DNA of 64,000 bases from Ulota crispa (Eukaryota > Streptophyta > Bryopsida > Orthotrichales > Orthotrichaceae): contig OY987250.1 of NCBI GenBank assembly GCA_963920765.1, positions 682,001-746,000 of the forward strand, given 5' to 3'. Numbering within the stretch: position 1 is the first letter of the stretch; each line of letters begins with the position of its first letter. Positions 1 to 13,000 of this stretch are shown in pieces. A program made the translations under genes and the position numbers. The notes under the pieces are model-generated. The model did no database searches. It was not told the DNA's origin and saw only the letters and a program-made list of their open reading frames with translations.

Positions 1-218
1 AATCTTTTTATAGAAGTGGTCATGGAGATGTGCTCCATCATGGAATGCCAAAAATAGCATCATTGAATGTTTCCATTTAAAAAAAAAACTCTGATTTGTG
101 AAAAGATTCACAAGCACGGTGTTAGGTTCCATGTTGCCCTTCTTGCAATTTTTGTGCAGGCAAAATGTTTTGCAACGTTTGAGGACTGTTATATTGTGTA
201 GGCACATGCCACACTACT

Positions 219-281
219 GTAGAACACTATAGAGCAGCAATTGTAGTGGTGTAGAACACTATAGAGCAGCAATTGTAGTGG
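219..281. repeat. 32-bp direct tandem duplication
   Basis: A 32-base unit beginning GTAGAACACTATAGAGCAGC occurs twice head to tail without mismatch. It is most simply a recent local slippage or repair duplication. No function is suggested. Confidence 0.9.
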
Positions 282-329
282 GGTTGTCACAGGGACTAGT
301 TGAGCATGCAAGGGTTAAATAACAATACA

Positions 330-459
330 CATTACAATAAAACTATGGTTGAATTTACAAAAAGTTAACAAAAATTATGACCCAATCTACAATATACTAC
401 AAATTAGGTCACAATCTTTATCAAATTTTTGTAAATTTGACCATGGTTTCCTTGTAGTG
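330..459. mobile_element. CACTA-like MITE with ACA target duplication
   Basis: The 130-bp element begins CATTACAATAAAACTATGG and ends in the inverse of CACTACAAGGAAACCATGG. The arms pair over most of the element length. The trinucleotide ACA lies immediately outside both ends (327-329 and 460-462), matching the 3-bp target duplication of the CACTA/En-Spm superfamily, whose termini start CACTA. There is no internal coding capacity. One end has CATTA instead of CACTA. Confidence 0.8.
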
Positions 460-1325
460 ACATAATGAGCTCAAAATTTTGAAATTTGTGCACACCCACA
501 AGTGTTTTTAGCAATATTGGCGTGTTTGCTCCCATCGTTTAATCACGTTATATCTTATGTCTAGTATATTGGAAGTATGTCCTTACAAAATTGTGACATA
601 GAAGTTCAAAATCTATAAGGCCCCATAAACATAAGCATTGTGTCAAAATTAGTTGTAACATCTTCAAATTCTCAAAAAATAAATTTTTAATCTTAACTTG
701 AATTGTAGTATGCCGTAAATATTAAAAAATCTAAAATTATCTAAACGTGTTTAGTTTTTTCTTCCAATAGTGAATGTCATATAGGATATTTTGTCAAAAG
801 TCTCCTGAGATAATTTTGCTAAAATTATACATTTTTATTGAGATAGAGATAATTGCAGTCATATGTTTATTTCCAAAGTACTTAAATATATGGGTGTCAA
901 AGAAATCTTAAAATGTCAAGATTCAAAAAATGAGTGAAGACGATATCATTTATTATTGAGTTCATTTTTTCATGTAAATCCAAAATTTGTTAGGAACTAT
1001 ACGATACTTAAACTCAAAAACAAAAAACCTTAGATTCCAAATGATCATAGAATTTGTATTATTTTGTAAGGATTTGGCTACAATTCCAGTGTTCATGCAG
1101 ACTTACTTTAACTTACACAATAATTGTTGACTTCTTCAAATGAATGTTTTTGACAAAACATAGCTTGCTAAGAGTTGAAGATGAGTTACATGTTCATATG
1201 TATATTTTTTAAATTGGCCAAACTTTGAAACGGCAAGAGAAGTATAAATTTCTTACTTGGCCTTGACCTATCCATCTTGTATTATCATGTGTTAGTTCAA
1301 TGTTTTGTGTCTTGGCTGAATCAAT

Positions 1326-1620
1326 TTAACCCCCACAGGACCAACTTTCCCCTTGGGGGACATGGGATTTTGGGCATATACTTACAATTAAACTGCTTTG
1401 TGTGATTTTTTGAATTTTTTATGGAAGATGAGGAATTCAAAGATCTAGGTGGGCATCTAAGTTTTTCTTCATTCCAACATTTATGGAAGAAGTTAAAAAT
1501 GGAAATTTGAAAAACATGGAAGGTGGATAGCCCAAGAACTTCTTTAAAATTTGTATATTTTAAAAAATAATAATCTAAAATTGGTCCGGGAAACTTGGAA
1601 TCATTCAATTTTGATTGATG
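1326..1620 (+). mobile_element. Left part of a TTAA-ended element
   Basis: The sequence starts TTAACCCCCACAGGACC. It is clearly similar over about 290 bp to the left arm of the foldback element at 63247-63972; both share the GGGCATRTACTT, TGTGTRATTTTTTGAA and TGATGAGATAAAA blocks in the same order. I could not define the right end with confidence, so this is treated as a partial or rearranged copy. Confidence 0.5.
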
Positions 1621-2191
1621 AGATAAAAATTATGAAAATTTTTAATTTGCAAGTAGAAATGGTTTTGAGAGACCTTAAACCCTAAACCATTTCAGTTTTG
1701 AATCAATTGGATAAAAATTGGCTAAGTTTTCAGGAATTGTCCGATTATGGTACACGTATATAGGAAATATGCGACGCAAGCACTAAACATTCAGTTTAAA
1801 ATGAGAAATATAGGATTTTTACAGAGGAAACTCAAAATCTCTTCAAACACTAATCTTGAGCCCCCCTTCCCACTGTGGTCCCCGCTAAATTCTCAAAATC
1901 AAGAGGTTAAAAATTTAAGCTTGGAGCGGTTCACACTGTCTCCCATGTCTTGGTTTTCTTGGAAATACATAAATGGAAGCACCTTTTGGTGCCCAGAAAG
2001 TGGAATTTTGCTGTGCAAATTGGGTGGAGGAAAAGCGGAACCCTAAACAAAAGCCAAATCTCAAAACTTTTTGTTTTGAATCTAACATTTTACAAACTTT
2101 TTGTAGAAGGACATGGGACATAATGTGAACCTTCCATAAGACAAAAGTACATGCCATGACTATCACATGCGGTTATCACATGCGGTTTTCC

Positions 2192-2425
2192 TAAACCCTT
2201 AAAGGATTATAGGGCATAGTATATATGCTGTCGTATAATCAGTATTTGTTATTAGTAAGAAGTTTTAATTTGGGATCTCAAGTAATTCACTAGAATTGTT
2301 TTGATCTATTTTTCAACTTCTTTGTTGATTTCAAATATAGTAGAGGTGTGGATCCATTCTAAATACAAGAAAAGTATCTCGTATTTTACTGGTCGCAGCG
2401 GCACGCTCAGTCCTTTAAGGGTTAA
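2192..2425 (-). mobile_element. TTAA-ended MITE, family A, copy 1
   Basis: This 234-bp element has terminal inverted repeats related to TTAACCCTTAAAGGAC. The left TTAA has mutated to TAAA and the right one is intact at 2422-2425. Read in reverse complement it matches 20165-20407 and 47997-48230 throughout, including GCGACCAGTA, TTGTATTTRGA, CACACCT and GAGATCCCAAAT. It lacks an open frame. The structure is piggyBac-like; the superfamily assignment is inferred from the termini only. Confidence 0.75.
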
Positions 2426-2440
2426 AAAAAACCTCAATCC

Positions 2441-3361
2441 TTAACCCGTAAAGGACCAAGGAGCCCACTTTGGGCTTTATGAGAACTTGGGCAGTCTCTA
2501 TTAACTTCATAATTTGTAAAATTTTTCATGAAATTTTTAGGATGGATGCTACTCATCATAATCTACATGTGAAGCTTTATTTCATGTCATTCCAATAAGT
2601 AATAAGTTAGAAGGTTTTTTCAATTTTAATGTCAAACCACGCAGCAAAAAATATATTCTAAATTATTTATTTATTTATTTAAATTTTTTTATAGAATTGT
2701 ATAGATTGATACCTACTCAAAAAAAATTCAATCACTTAATTCCAAATAATGAGGTAAGAGTTAAAAGGATTTTTATTTTGCGGGCAATATAGGTAGACAG
2801 AGGGTAGAGAAAACATATAAAGTTATCTTTTACTCTCAATTTTGAAAAATTTCAAATGAAAATGAAAGTTACTAATTGTCTGTTAGAGCATTCTCACCAT
2901 TGGGATTAACAATTTTCAAATTCTTCCAAAACTTATTAGCATATTAGTTATATCTTTCATTCATCAATACCTTTCACTTTACAACTTTTGTAAAAATGAA
3001 TCCAAATTTTTTTTGGTTAATTTTTTTATGTATGCTTTCACCCATTTTCCGACATATTGCCAAAATTGCACAAGAAATATAATATATGCGTTTTTCTCTA
3101 AAATGTTTGAAAAACAAGTCTTCACCTTCTAGAAGGATTAGAAAAGCTTACATTTTGAAATTTAGGCACATTGATCTTGCAATTGGAGGGAATATTCATT
3201 TTGAATTTTTGGGACAATGTAATTTGTGCAAGTCAACCAAAGGATCCTTACAATTGAATCTATTAAAAAGTAAGTTTCAATGAAAATTTTGACCTTGCTC
3301 TGGGGACTAATATTTTGAAGCAATTTTGGGCCTCTAAACACAAAAGAATTTTAGGGGTTAA
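2441..3361. mobile_element. Candidate TTAA-ended element, 921 bp
   Basis: The left end is TTAACCCGTAAAGGACC and the right end read inward is TTAACCCCTAAAATTC, so the two share TTAACCC-TAAA. It lies 15 bp to the right of the family A MITE at 2192-2425. The internal sequence is AT-rich and non-coding. Pairing of these two ends as one element is inferred. Confidence 0.4.
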
Positions 3362-4611
3362 ATGAAATGTCATTTCTTGACCCCAACATGTTCTTCGGTG
3401 TTTTGATAGTCTTAAACATCGTCTGTATTTGTGCTTGTAATGTGATATGCTTTTGCATCCGACTTGTTTATGTTCAGAGAATGCACATAAAACCAAATCA
3501 CAATTAACTAAGTTGATGTTTTACACCCTAGTTTGTTTAGTTTTTTAAAATTTTGTTTAAGCGGGAATTGTCTTATGGTTTGCTTTGTTTTCATTGAAGA
3601 GTTGTTGATAACTTTTGAACATTAAAGTTCAAATTTAACCTTTTGAAAATGGCCAAATTTTATGGAATTGTTATCCAAGTCAAAGGTTATAATGTTCTTA
3701 TTTATTTAGAATCCATTTGAATAACAAGATCTTCACTTCTGGTATTTTTTTAGGGTCCAATCGGATAGATGTATACCTTAAATTTTTCATTCTTGTATCC
3801 ATCTTTTTTCTATTGGTAAGATGAATGATATGAGGATAACTATAACGAATTGTTAAAGTCACACTCAAAATTGCTAACGCCACATTCTTGTGAGCATGTA
3901 ATTTGAGAATTTAGTGCTATTTTATTTTATTCAAGTGGTCTATCATTCATTCAATCATGGCACTATCACCTTCTTGAAAGAAAGAAGAACAAACACAAAA
4001 GGAATCAAAATCTTATTGCACATTTGGTATTTTTTGATATATTTTTTGCTTTAAGTAATTCAAAAGTCCTATATTTTTAATTTCAAATTCAAGCACTTCC
4101 AATTTTTTTGAATATAGCTTTAGAATGATAGAGGTGAAACAAATCTTTTGATACAAATTTAAAAAATTAGCATTAAATTCTCATATTTCATGCTCAAAGC
4201 TCACCTTGGGGTATGACATTAGCAATTTTGGGAGTGGCTTCAGCAATTCCCTAACTATGCTTTTAAGATATTAGGCCATTTTATAATAGAAATAGCATAT
4301 GGAGGTCAATTTTAGGTTCAACTCTTGTTTTTTTCTTAGTACATAATCCTTAAGGCATTGTTGACAACTTTGTGGTTAATTTCTACGCTTTTTTATCCAC
4401 ACAGAACAAACCATATGTGGGATGCATTTTCTTGCTAGAAAGAAAATGATAATCCAAGTGTTAGCAATTCATTTGGATCTAAAATGAAAAGTTATGTTAT
4501 TAGAAAATGTATAGTTCTATATTTTTATTTTTTATTCCAATTTGGAGAGATGTTCCCTCATGTGCAAAATGAATGATCAAATTTCATCCTTTAGTGAAGA
4601 AAATTGTCAAA

Positions 4612-5026
4612 GGGAATTGATATATGTACCACACCCATTTGACTATTCTATTACACCTACTATATATGTCTTATATTTATGATAATATCATAGGTGTGGA
4701 CCATGGACATAATATCACCAAATTGAAGATACAACATGACGTATAAGTTGGAACTTTAGTTTTGTTTTTCAACCCTAAACCTTGCTCATGATATTGATTA
4801 AAAAATCTAAAGTATGCTAAGTTTAATTTTGATTTTTTAATCAATAATATGAGCAAGATTTAGAGTTGAAAAACAAAGATCAAATTACAACTTCTATGTA
4901 AAGTTGTATTTTCAATTTAATGATGTTCTATTTGTGGTCCACACCTACTAAAATATCATAAATATAAGCCATATATAGTAAGTGTGATAGAATAGTAAAA
5001 AGGATGTGGTACACACGTCAATTCCC
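4612..5026. mobile_element. Foldback MITE, GGGAATTGA family, 415 bp
   Basis: Nearly the whole element is one imperfect palindrome. The left arm starts GGGAATTGATATATGTACCA and the right arm read inward starts GGGAATTGACGTGTGTACCA. The flanks TTGTCAAA (4604-4611) and TTGCCAAA (5027-5034) look like a diverged 8-bp target duplication. An 8-9 bp duplication with long inverted repeats points to a Mutator-like or hAT-like non-autonomous element. Related copies occur at 29140-29497 and 51061-51466. Confidence 0.65.
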
Positions 5027-7340
5027 TTGCCAAAATTGTCCTTAAAGAATGAGAAATAAATAATACTCTCACTCTTGGGTAATTGTGTACTTCAAGATTG
5101 GCATTCATCTTGACAAAGACCTGTATAATAATTCAACGAATTCTCAAAATCCAAAAAGCAAACGCATTTTTTTTTTTTTACTAGACCATGTTTATATAAC
5201 TTCATGTAAAGGTTTACGGTCAGATTTTTTCAACCAACGATCAATCTTCTATATGCTACAATTTTTTTTGAAAATTTCTCTTAAAGAAAATTTCTCTTCC
5301 ATAATTCCATTCAAGCAAGAGCCTCAAAATTTCCTAGAGTAATTATAATCATTGTTACTTGTGTCAAATTTACTCCTTGGAATTGATATTTCTTAATTTC
5401 ATAGCAACATTTTGTATGCAAGCATGGCCTTGTTTGTTACTAAAAATTTCCTTCTGGTATTTATCTTTTTTTTTTCTATATGTTCAACTCTTGCCCCTCT
5501 TTTAGATTTTAGAGTTTTGATTCTAACTCAATGGCCTTTACTTTGATATAGAATTTCAATTTTGAGTTCCAGCAAATCATTTTAAATTTTAAATGGAACT
5601 ATCAATGATTTGTGAATATACAGCATACCTTTTTAAATTTTGTTTCAATATGTGTTTTTTTGTATCTACTTTACAGAGAATAACTTTTTAATCCATTCAG
5701 TTGTTAAATTTTAAGTTTTTTAAAGTAAGTTAAATCTTATGTTCAAAATCAACAAAAGTCATAATGTTTTTTCTATTTTGTAGTGAGTTGCAATGAAAAT
5801 AATTTTTACCAAGGATGTGTAGTAAAATAAAGCTGAAGTTTTTTAGAGGGAAATACTTGAAACTTCTACTTGATAAAATAATAATAACTTTAATTCTTGT
5901 TGCTAAATTTTTTTTAAACCATTTACAAGATTTTTTTCTTTTCATAATTTAAATGGCTTGCTAATTAATTCTTCTTATGTAAAAATACACAAAAATAAAA
6001 GATTAAAAGAGAATTCTAACTAGATGAAACTCTTATTATTAAAATTTCTATATTATTAAAAATTGAACCATATAGAATGTAAGTCATACATTCATTAAAG
6101 GGTCTCAAAAATTGATTATCTCTATAAAGTTAAATACTATATCTTCTTGTACTTTGGATGTGGTAAAAACTAAGGTTATTATTGGTGATTGGAATGTTTC
6201 TAATCTTTGCAAGTAGTGTTGATGATTTGATATACAATGCCCAACCAATCTTTGCAGTTACTTTAGTTGAGTTTTAAATTACTTCGAGTTTCCAAAAATA
6301 CTAAATAATGTCATACTTCCTAATACAATCTTGGCTCGTAATGAAATACTACAATTATCCAAGGCTACCAAGGTTTGAAATCCACCATTTTTTTGAAACT
6401 TTTTTTTATCGTAACTTTGTTTAATATGTTTAACTTCTCTGAAATAATCCTTGAAATACTTTCAAACATAATTATTATATTTCTTAATAACAGCCGTGAT
6501 TGCAAGTTTACAACTATGTACAAACTCAACTTCTAGATTCCTAAACAACTACAGCAACTTCAAGATTGTTTTTCCTCCAATAACAGAAAAGTAAACAATA
6601 CTCTTTGAACTATGCAATCTATTCTACAAAGCTGATTTCACACAATCATAAATTCCTCCTTCCAGCAAAAACTATTACAATACAATAGATTGCAATTAAA
6701 TGATAGAAACAAAATGTGAAATTCAATGTTCATTAAATTGGTATGACAATGCTCTACAACACGTGTTACATGTGATTAGGTTTGATACTAAAAACAATTC
6801 TTAATCATCCTCTACTACATATTCCTCTAAGTAGCAAATTTTGAAGAAGTGAAAAAAGCAAACATTTCCTTATACCTAAAAGTTGTCCAACACTTGGAGG
6901 TTAAGATATCTCCGCCATGTTGCCCATGAGTGCGCTTCACCCTGGAGGTCAGGATACATGTGAACAACAGTTGGGCAGGTTCTCGTTTCGTCTCAGCAGC
7001 TTCATGCAAACAGGCTGCTGGAGCAATCCAGGGGCCGGAGGAAACGCTGAGCTTGTCTTCTGGTCCACCGCCTCTCACAAATGCGTTAAATATACTCCAC
7101 AAGCCATTTGTTGCATGCATCGTCAGTTACGTTTGCACTCCGATGCATCTCTTGGTACGGTCCCACCAGGAACATACAAGTCCCTTTATTTTGATGCTCC
7201 TAAACTACCAATACGATACTTACTCGACAAAGACCTGTGTAATTACTACACTTGGTCACAGCCTTCGCTGAATTTGGGTGACGAAATCGTACGTATCCAG
7301 GCCTAGTGTTGGCTTCACAGTCTGTCAGGTGTTCGGAAAT

Positions 7341-10017
7341 TCAGAAGGGAAAGATGGCACCCAAACATTCCGAGGGGTCTGGCTTGGAGAGAGATGTACC
7401 GTGGGAGCTCATGAACAGGGGCTGATCAACAATGGCAACAGCTGAGTCGTGTGACGTCACCTCGACTGGATTGAAGCCAGGTGGGATCAAGCTGCCCCTG
7501 TGAACAGAACCGCAAGCGGCAACAAGGTCCTCAAAGTAACTCTGGTACCGAGATTGGACGCCCTCTGGAGGCAGAACGTCGGTCCAAGCGGAATGGTCCA
7601 GTGCTGATGGGCCTGCTGCTGCTGCTGCGTCCACGGCATAGTTGAGATGGTGATGGTGATGGTTCATAGGCTGCGACGATGCCGCATCAGCCGAAATTTT
7701 AGGATCTCCCCAAAACGGATCCAAGTCCAGAATCCCACAGGGCACGGGCCTTAAGCCTGGCAGAGCGAGACCGGAGTTGTCGATGTCCGGTAGGGATGCC
7801 AGCACCTGCGCGTCGAACTCATTAGCATGGATGACATAAATGGTCATGTTTGATAAAACGGCATGTTTCATAATGCTAGAATCCGACATTCTTGTGCATA
7901 AATCTCTACGAACTAGGACTGGTACAGATTTGATGTTCCAGACAGGCGTCTAGAAAACATGAGTTTCCACTTTAACGAATATGGCGATATAAAATATTTG
8001 AAGGGCGACCAAATTCTGTTGCAGGACGATCAAAAATCACGACGCAAAGGAATTTCGGTACGGTCACAAGCGGTATGTGAGATATGAAAACTCTGCCATG
8101 TCCTCTTCACATTACCACACTGGGACGTTCTAGCCTGGATGGTGAACAATCAGTGTATAAGATTTGCTTAATACTTAGGGAGATTTTTATAAAGCAGCAT
8201 ATTGTTCAGAATCATGATAGAAATAGTCAATGATAGTGAAAGTACAGTCTTAATACCTCTTCAACGTTGGAAGCGTTTGTGTATTTTCCGGGCGCTCTTT
8301 GTGCACTTGAGCTCTTCTTGAATATTCGGCAAAGGACCCAATCATCCAGCTGCATATCGAAAAGTGATACCAAAAAACTCATATTAGCCTCAAAACATGA
8401 CTACAAAATACAGATGGTGGGTCAATGACACATGCTGTAGCGTCATCTAGAAAACATAAATGGACCGGTGATGTACTACGGGCATCCTCATATTAATTAA
8501 AAGTGGTGAATATCAAGAGGTTGGCACTTCTCCAAGCATCCATCGGCAACCTTAGATCTATACCTCCTAAGATATGAGCACCTATGATTGTAGCTTATTG
8601 CAATTAATCCAAAAACTTATGGCACTTGAATAAGGTGATAATGTGTGTTTCTTTGTGACGTAAGAGAAGACTAGGTGAAGTGGAGGTAGAGATCTTTGTC
8701 CCAAAGATGGAAAGACGTTCACTCACGAAGTTCATCAAATAGTACTTGACAGTCATCACCCATAAAACTAAGCACAACATATCTTGAAAAGAAGACATGG
8801 AACACACAAAATGATGGCTTCACAAAATGACACCTATTTAGTGGCTTCTCAAACTGTAATGGCTTACCAAGCCCTCCTTTGTCATTCATGCTTGCATTTA
8901 AGTGTAAATATTTATGCAGGGTTGATAATTGTCTTAAGAGTTCCGTACCCTTGGTGTCACAATTTGGACGTTTCTAAAAACGCCGTTTAACAAATACGGC
9001 CATGAGCAGAAATTGACAGGAATTGACTTACCCGCAAAGAGCCTGGCTGCCTGTGAATGTTGTGGGAGGCAGGGGAGCAGAGACCGTCTGCCATGCGATA
9101 CTCATGCATGACCCAGGTGGTCTTCACGCCCTTGGGTGCTCGGCCTTTGTAAAACACCAACGCTTTCTTCACTCCAATCTTGCTCAGTGTCCCTCGTGAG
9201 GTATGCACTGGCCGGTCTGTGCCCGTGGCTTTCCAGTATCCCGACGCTGCAGCGCGGTTGGGTCGAGCTCCATTTGGATACTTCCGGTCTCTTGGACTGA
9301 AAAAATACCACTCCCCTTCTCCAAACATTGCCTTCCCTGCAGGTCGAGAGCACAGCATCAATTCATGCATATGCGCTTTTATATCCCAGGCCTGGGATTT
9401 TTGGTAAAGTACTACTACGCAAATTTCAAGGCGCTGATGCTCAGTCTCACTGACTCATACCATGACCAAGAAAACTGAACATGATTTGTTGAGTAAATGC
9501 ATAAACGTACTTTTATAATGAACCCGAGATAAAGCGGCTGCTCAAGAGATTCAAATATTTGAAAAGCCTGTTTTACCTTGACCATAATGTTGACATCCTA
9601 GTAGAATTATACAAGAGAATCCCTTCATGGCAAATTCAACCATGCGCATCCAAAAACCAAAACCCTGAACTCGACTCTGCAATTCGCTGAAATCTTTTGG
9701 CACTGAAATCAAATAACGCAAAGAATTTGTTCGGATTGAGCTGAAGTGGATTAGTGCGCCAATTAACATTCTGAGACCGTAGGTATTTCGTGTTAGGAGA
9801 CGTAAGACACAAAATGATGTAGAATAATGGGAGCACCTGGGAGGTCCCATGGGTCAAATTTGTAGAGGTCAAGCTCGGTGATGACAGGGATAGAGAACAC
9901 CTCTGATTCTGCCTTCCGCCAAAGATAATGCAGCACTAGCTCCTCGTCAGTAGGATGGAACCTGAAACCTGGTGGCAATTCTATCTGTGATAATGGAACT
10001 CTCGACGAGGATGCCAT
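7341..10017 (-). CDS. NAC-domain transcription factor, complete, 347 aa
   Basis: Plant-specific DNA-binding transcription factor acting in the nucleus. Exons on the minus strand: 10017-9837, 9336-9032, 8349-8257 and 7805-7341, with phases matching at every junction and GT-AG introns. All five NAC subdomains are present: A ([19 protein letters not shown], residues 14-32), B ([16 protein letters not shown]), C ([15 protein letters not shown]... and [11 protein letters not shown]), D ([16 protein letters not shown] and WVMHEYRM) and E ([12 protein letters not shown]). The C-terminal exon is the variable regulatory region and has a His run and an Ala run. I chose the start at [10 protein letters not shown]; an in-frame ATG two codons upstream (10023) is possible. 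The last acceptor could also be 12 bp further upstream. The strong basic C and D subdomains suggest a DNA-binding member of the ATAF/NAP-like side of the family; the target genes cannot be read from sequence. Confidence 0.93.
7911..7967 (+). repeat. Dispersed ~55-bp repeat in NAC intron 3
   Basis: This block, inside the third NAC intron, resembles 16382-16440 inside an enoyl-CoA hydratase intron, in the same plus-strand orientation. Shared pieces include GTTCCAGA, GCGTCT and GAAAA. Identity is roughly four in five by eye. It may be the eroded end of a mobile element. Confidence 0.45.
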
Positions 10018-13000
10018 GATCATCCTTTAATAGCGGGGTTTCGTGGTCAAATTCTTGCCCATTACCTTTTCGAGTATGCAAGGACAGCAAAGACACAACG
10101 TACCTAGACTAGTAGTTTATACGAGATGACCAAACTAATTAAAAATTTGTGCTTTTAAGTGCGAGACTAATAGTATATCAGATGGTTCTGAACAAGATTT
10201 TAGGTGGTAAGAGGATGACAACTTCGATAATAAAACAAACGAGGATATTATGTCCAACTTTCTTGGATCGACATGAATATGAACAAGATCAATGATTATA
10301 CACTCATCTCGCACCATTGAATGGTCTCGGATCACTTCAATGTCCAGCACTACATGAAACCTGCGAATGTGAACCTTATTAAGACCCCAAGCAACCACCA
10401 CGAAGTGACTCTGCTATGAATCTTCGCTTTCTATCTATCGGAATCTGTGCTCCTGCTACGCAGCAGTATACCACGACGACCCAGGTATTTTTTCAGATCC
10501 AGGTACTCATAGGTTCAATACTGCTCAATTTGCGTCAGCGCTACTGTTCCAGCTCTCCTCGAAGTACTGGCACGTCCCTATTCGAATACACAACTAACCA
10601 TGTCAAGCTTGAAATCGGTCCAAGCTACGATCTCAAGAATTATTTTTCAGATTTTCAGTAAATATCTAGAAGTGACAGTGAGCGTGTGACCATCTTTTGA
10701 CACCTAAACTAGTCAGCATGTAGAGCAAATTCAAAAGACGGAACTCTGAGCAGATATCTAGTACAACAGATCCCTCACAAATCGCTATCGTATAAAAAAT
10801 TTGAAGCGCAGCCTACAAGTCCGTAGTTAAATTGGCGCTAGAAACCTAAAATGTTGCCCTGGCTATAAATTGGCATGTCTGGAAGCTACAAGTCGCTACG
10901 AAAAGAATTCGCAAAGTTACCCTAAGCTTTCAACCTATGTTATGAATCTACATGCAGATAGAGGTCAGTTGAGCTGTAGCTTGAAGCTCATGTGCATCAG
11001 CACATGTGGACTATGAGCCGCAGGCATAAGGGTTAATGTTATGCACAACTTGGGAGAATAGGCAGGAGCTCTTGGCGTCCTCATGGGCCCATCTATCTAG
11101 AGATGAGGTTCGAGTACGGGTCCTTGCTCTTCGATAGCCGGCGTTAAGCTGGAGCCAATGATGTAAAGAGCAACGACTATCGGTTTTCAAGGAAAAGCCA
11201 AGCTGTGCACCCCACTGCTATGACCATACACTGATCGATTGACGGAAAAGGTTTCAGACGTGCACAAGGAAATTCTTCGCCAAATTTTATTACCAAAATA
11301 TTAAGATTTTTGATTCAGTGGCAATTTTCAGGGTAGTAATTCGGTACCTCTCTCAATGCTGGCCAGGATACAGATTAAAATGCTCCCTTCAGCCCCTGCA
11401 TTCAAGACCTTGGAAACTTCTCGTCACGTATAATGGAACAGAGCATGGTTACGAACATACTAATCCTCACATAATCTTAAAATGAAACTCTGGAATAAAA
11501 ATAAAAAGCTGGTCAACTCGTGAGACTGATGAGGACGTACTACACGTGAGTGGCGAGATAAGATTAGGTACCAACCATATTGCGAATGCTCCACGTCAAA
11601 CGCCTTGGGCTTCTAATCATGTAATGTCCTTGAGCCACGACCAGGCCGGAACTTTCACTGGCCGGACGGCCAGGCCAATTCACTTCTTCACCCGAAGACC
11701 CGGAGATTCCTACGGAGTCACTTATTATCCTGCCGTAGAATAACCCCTTCAACGTCCTCGACGGTGGATGAGGATACACGGAGAACTTAGGTACAACTCC
11801 TTTGATTAAGGATGTCACCGGATTCAGGGAAAGTGGGGCCAAACTGTAATGACGTGCAACTTCAATCAGCTCTCTGGGTCACACAAGAGACTTGTTCGTA
11901 CTGTACAAGTAGTGCCATTGGCGAATAGGCAACTGTCGTTGCCAGTAAAATATGGGTGTAAGAACAGGTACCAAGGTCTCTGAGATCTTAATTAAGGACA
12001 GCCAGTCTGAAAATCTAGTGCTGCACAGCCGTTTGACAGTTAACAAAAAAATACAAACATAACTGACTGACGAATTTAAGCACTTTGAGCAATCAACTTC
12101 CTCAAAAGCCTCTTGCAGGAAGCCCGCTTTTGTACTAGGTTGAGTCACCACCTACATGTACGTGTATGTAAACAAGGCAACTAGTAGCCAGTTTAAGCCG
12201 CTGGGATCCAGAATCCCTCAAACTACACCCAACTAATGAAAAAGATTATGGCATTTTCGAAGCTCCTCAGAACATAGATATTACTTTGAATTGAGCTGAA
12301 AAAAAAACCAAAAATTAACCTGAAGGAGCAGAATTTACCTGAAAGTCAGGAGTTCAGTCAACCAGCACGACGCAGTTATATTCGATGATGCGAGGTACAT
12401 CTTTATGAGCAGCTATGTTCATGAGGGTTGCTTCTTAACTGTGGTATTCACAAGCTGCCCACATGGCTCAACATCTGGCTAAGACTCACCAGCCATGGAG
12501 TCTATGAGGTGGCTTTGGAAAAAGCGGCGGTCAATGGGCTCTGATTTTTCAACCTCGAGCGAGAAAGGACGATTGCGCTGAACTGGGTCAGGGGAGTAGG
12601 ACAATTAAGTCACAACCTGGAACTGAACCATGAGATAAGTTCCCTTCACATGGCAACGTGGCTATTTAGTATAACCGATGATACCACTTAAGTTGCATCG
12701 ATACAGAAATCATGAAAAAAACAACAATGCTTTAAGGTAAGCGCACCCATACACGCTCGTTTAAAAATTCTGACTCTATGTACCTGGCATGTTCATTTCA
12801 TTTCTGAAATGAACTTGCCAGGTATACAGGGGGCGGCATTAGGAGGTGAGCGGTTTAGGGTGCGCCCACCTTAGTTGTAGCTATCAGAAGACACTTACAC
12901 TTATGCCACGTTGGAAATGTTAGGTTCCCGGACATGACTAGGTTTGAAGAGCAGATTGTACAAAAGACAGTCATAAACAAGCACAATCAACCATCTAGGG

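Larger units (their letters stand above)
1..7340. other. AT-rich spacer without recognisable genes
   Basis: This stretch is strongly AT-rich. Its open frames are short, lack family motifs and mostly overlap repeats. It contains a 32-bp tandem duplication (219-281), a CACTA-like MITE (330-459), TTAA-ended elements (1326 onward, 2192-2425, 2441-3361) and a foldback element (4612-5026). From about 6840 to 7340 the base composition rises towards that of the NAC gene, so this part probably holds the NAC 3' UTR and downstream region. I see no exon-like pattern elsewhere. Confidence 0.6.

Noticed and set aside
6917..7306. Overlapping frames of 97-129 codons downstream of NAC
   Set aside because: Three frames on two strands overlap in the same interval, none has a recognised motif, and the position fits the NAC 3' UTR.
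11546..11842. Two overlapping frames on opposite strands (65 and 92 codons)
   Set aside because: No family motif, no splice partners and the amino-acid content looks random.
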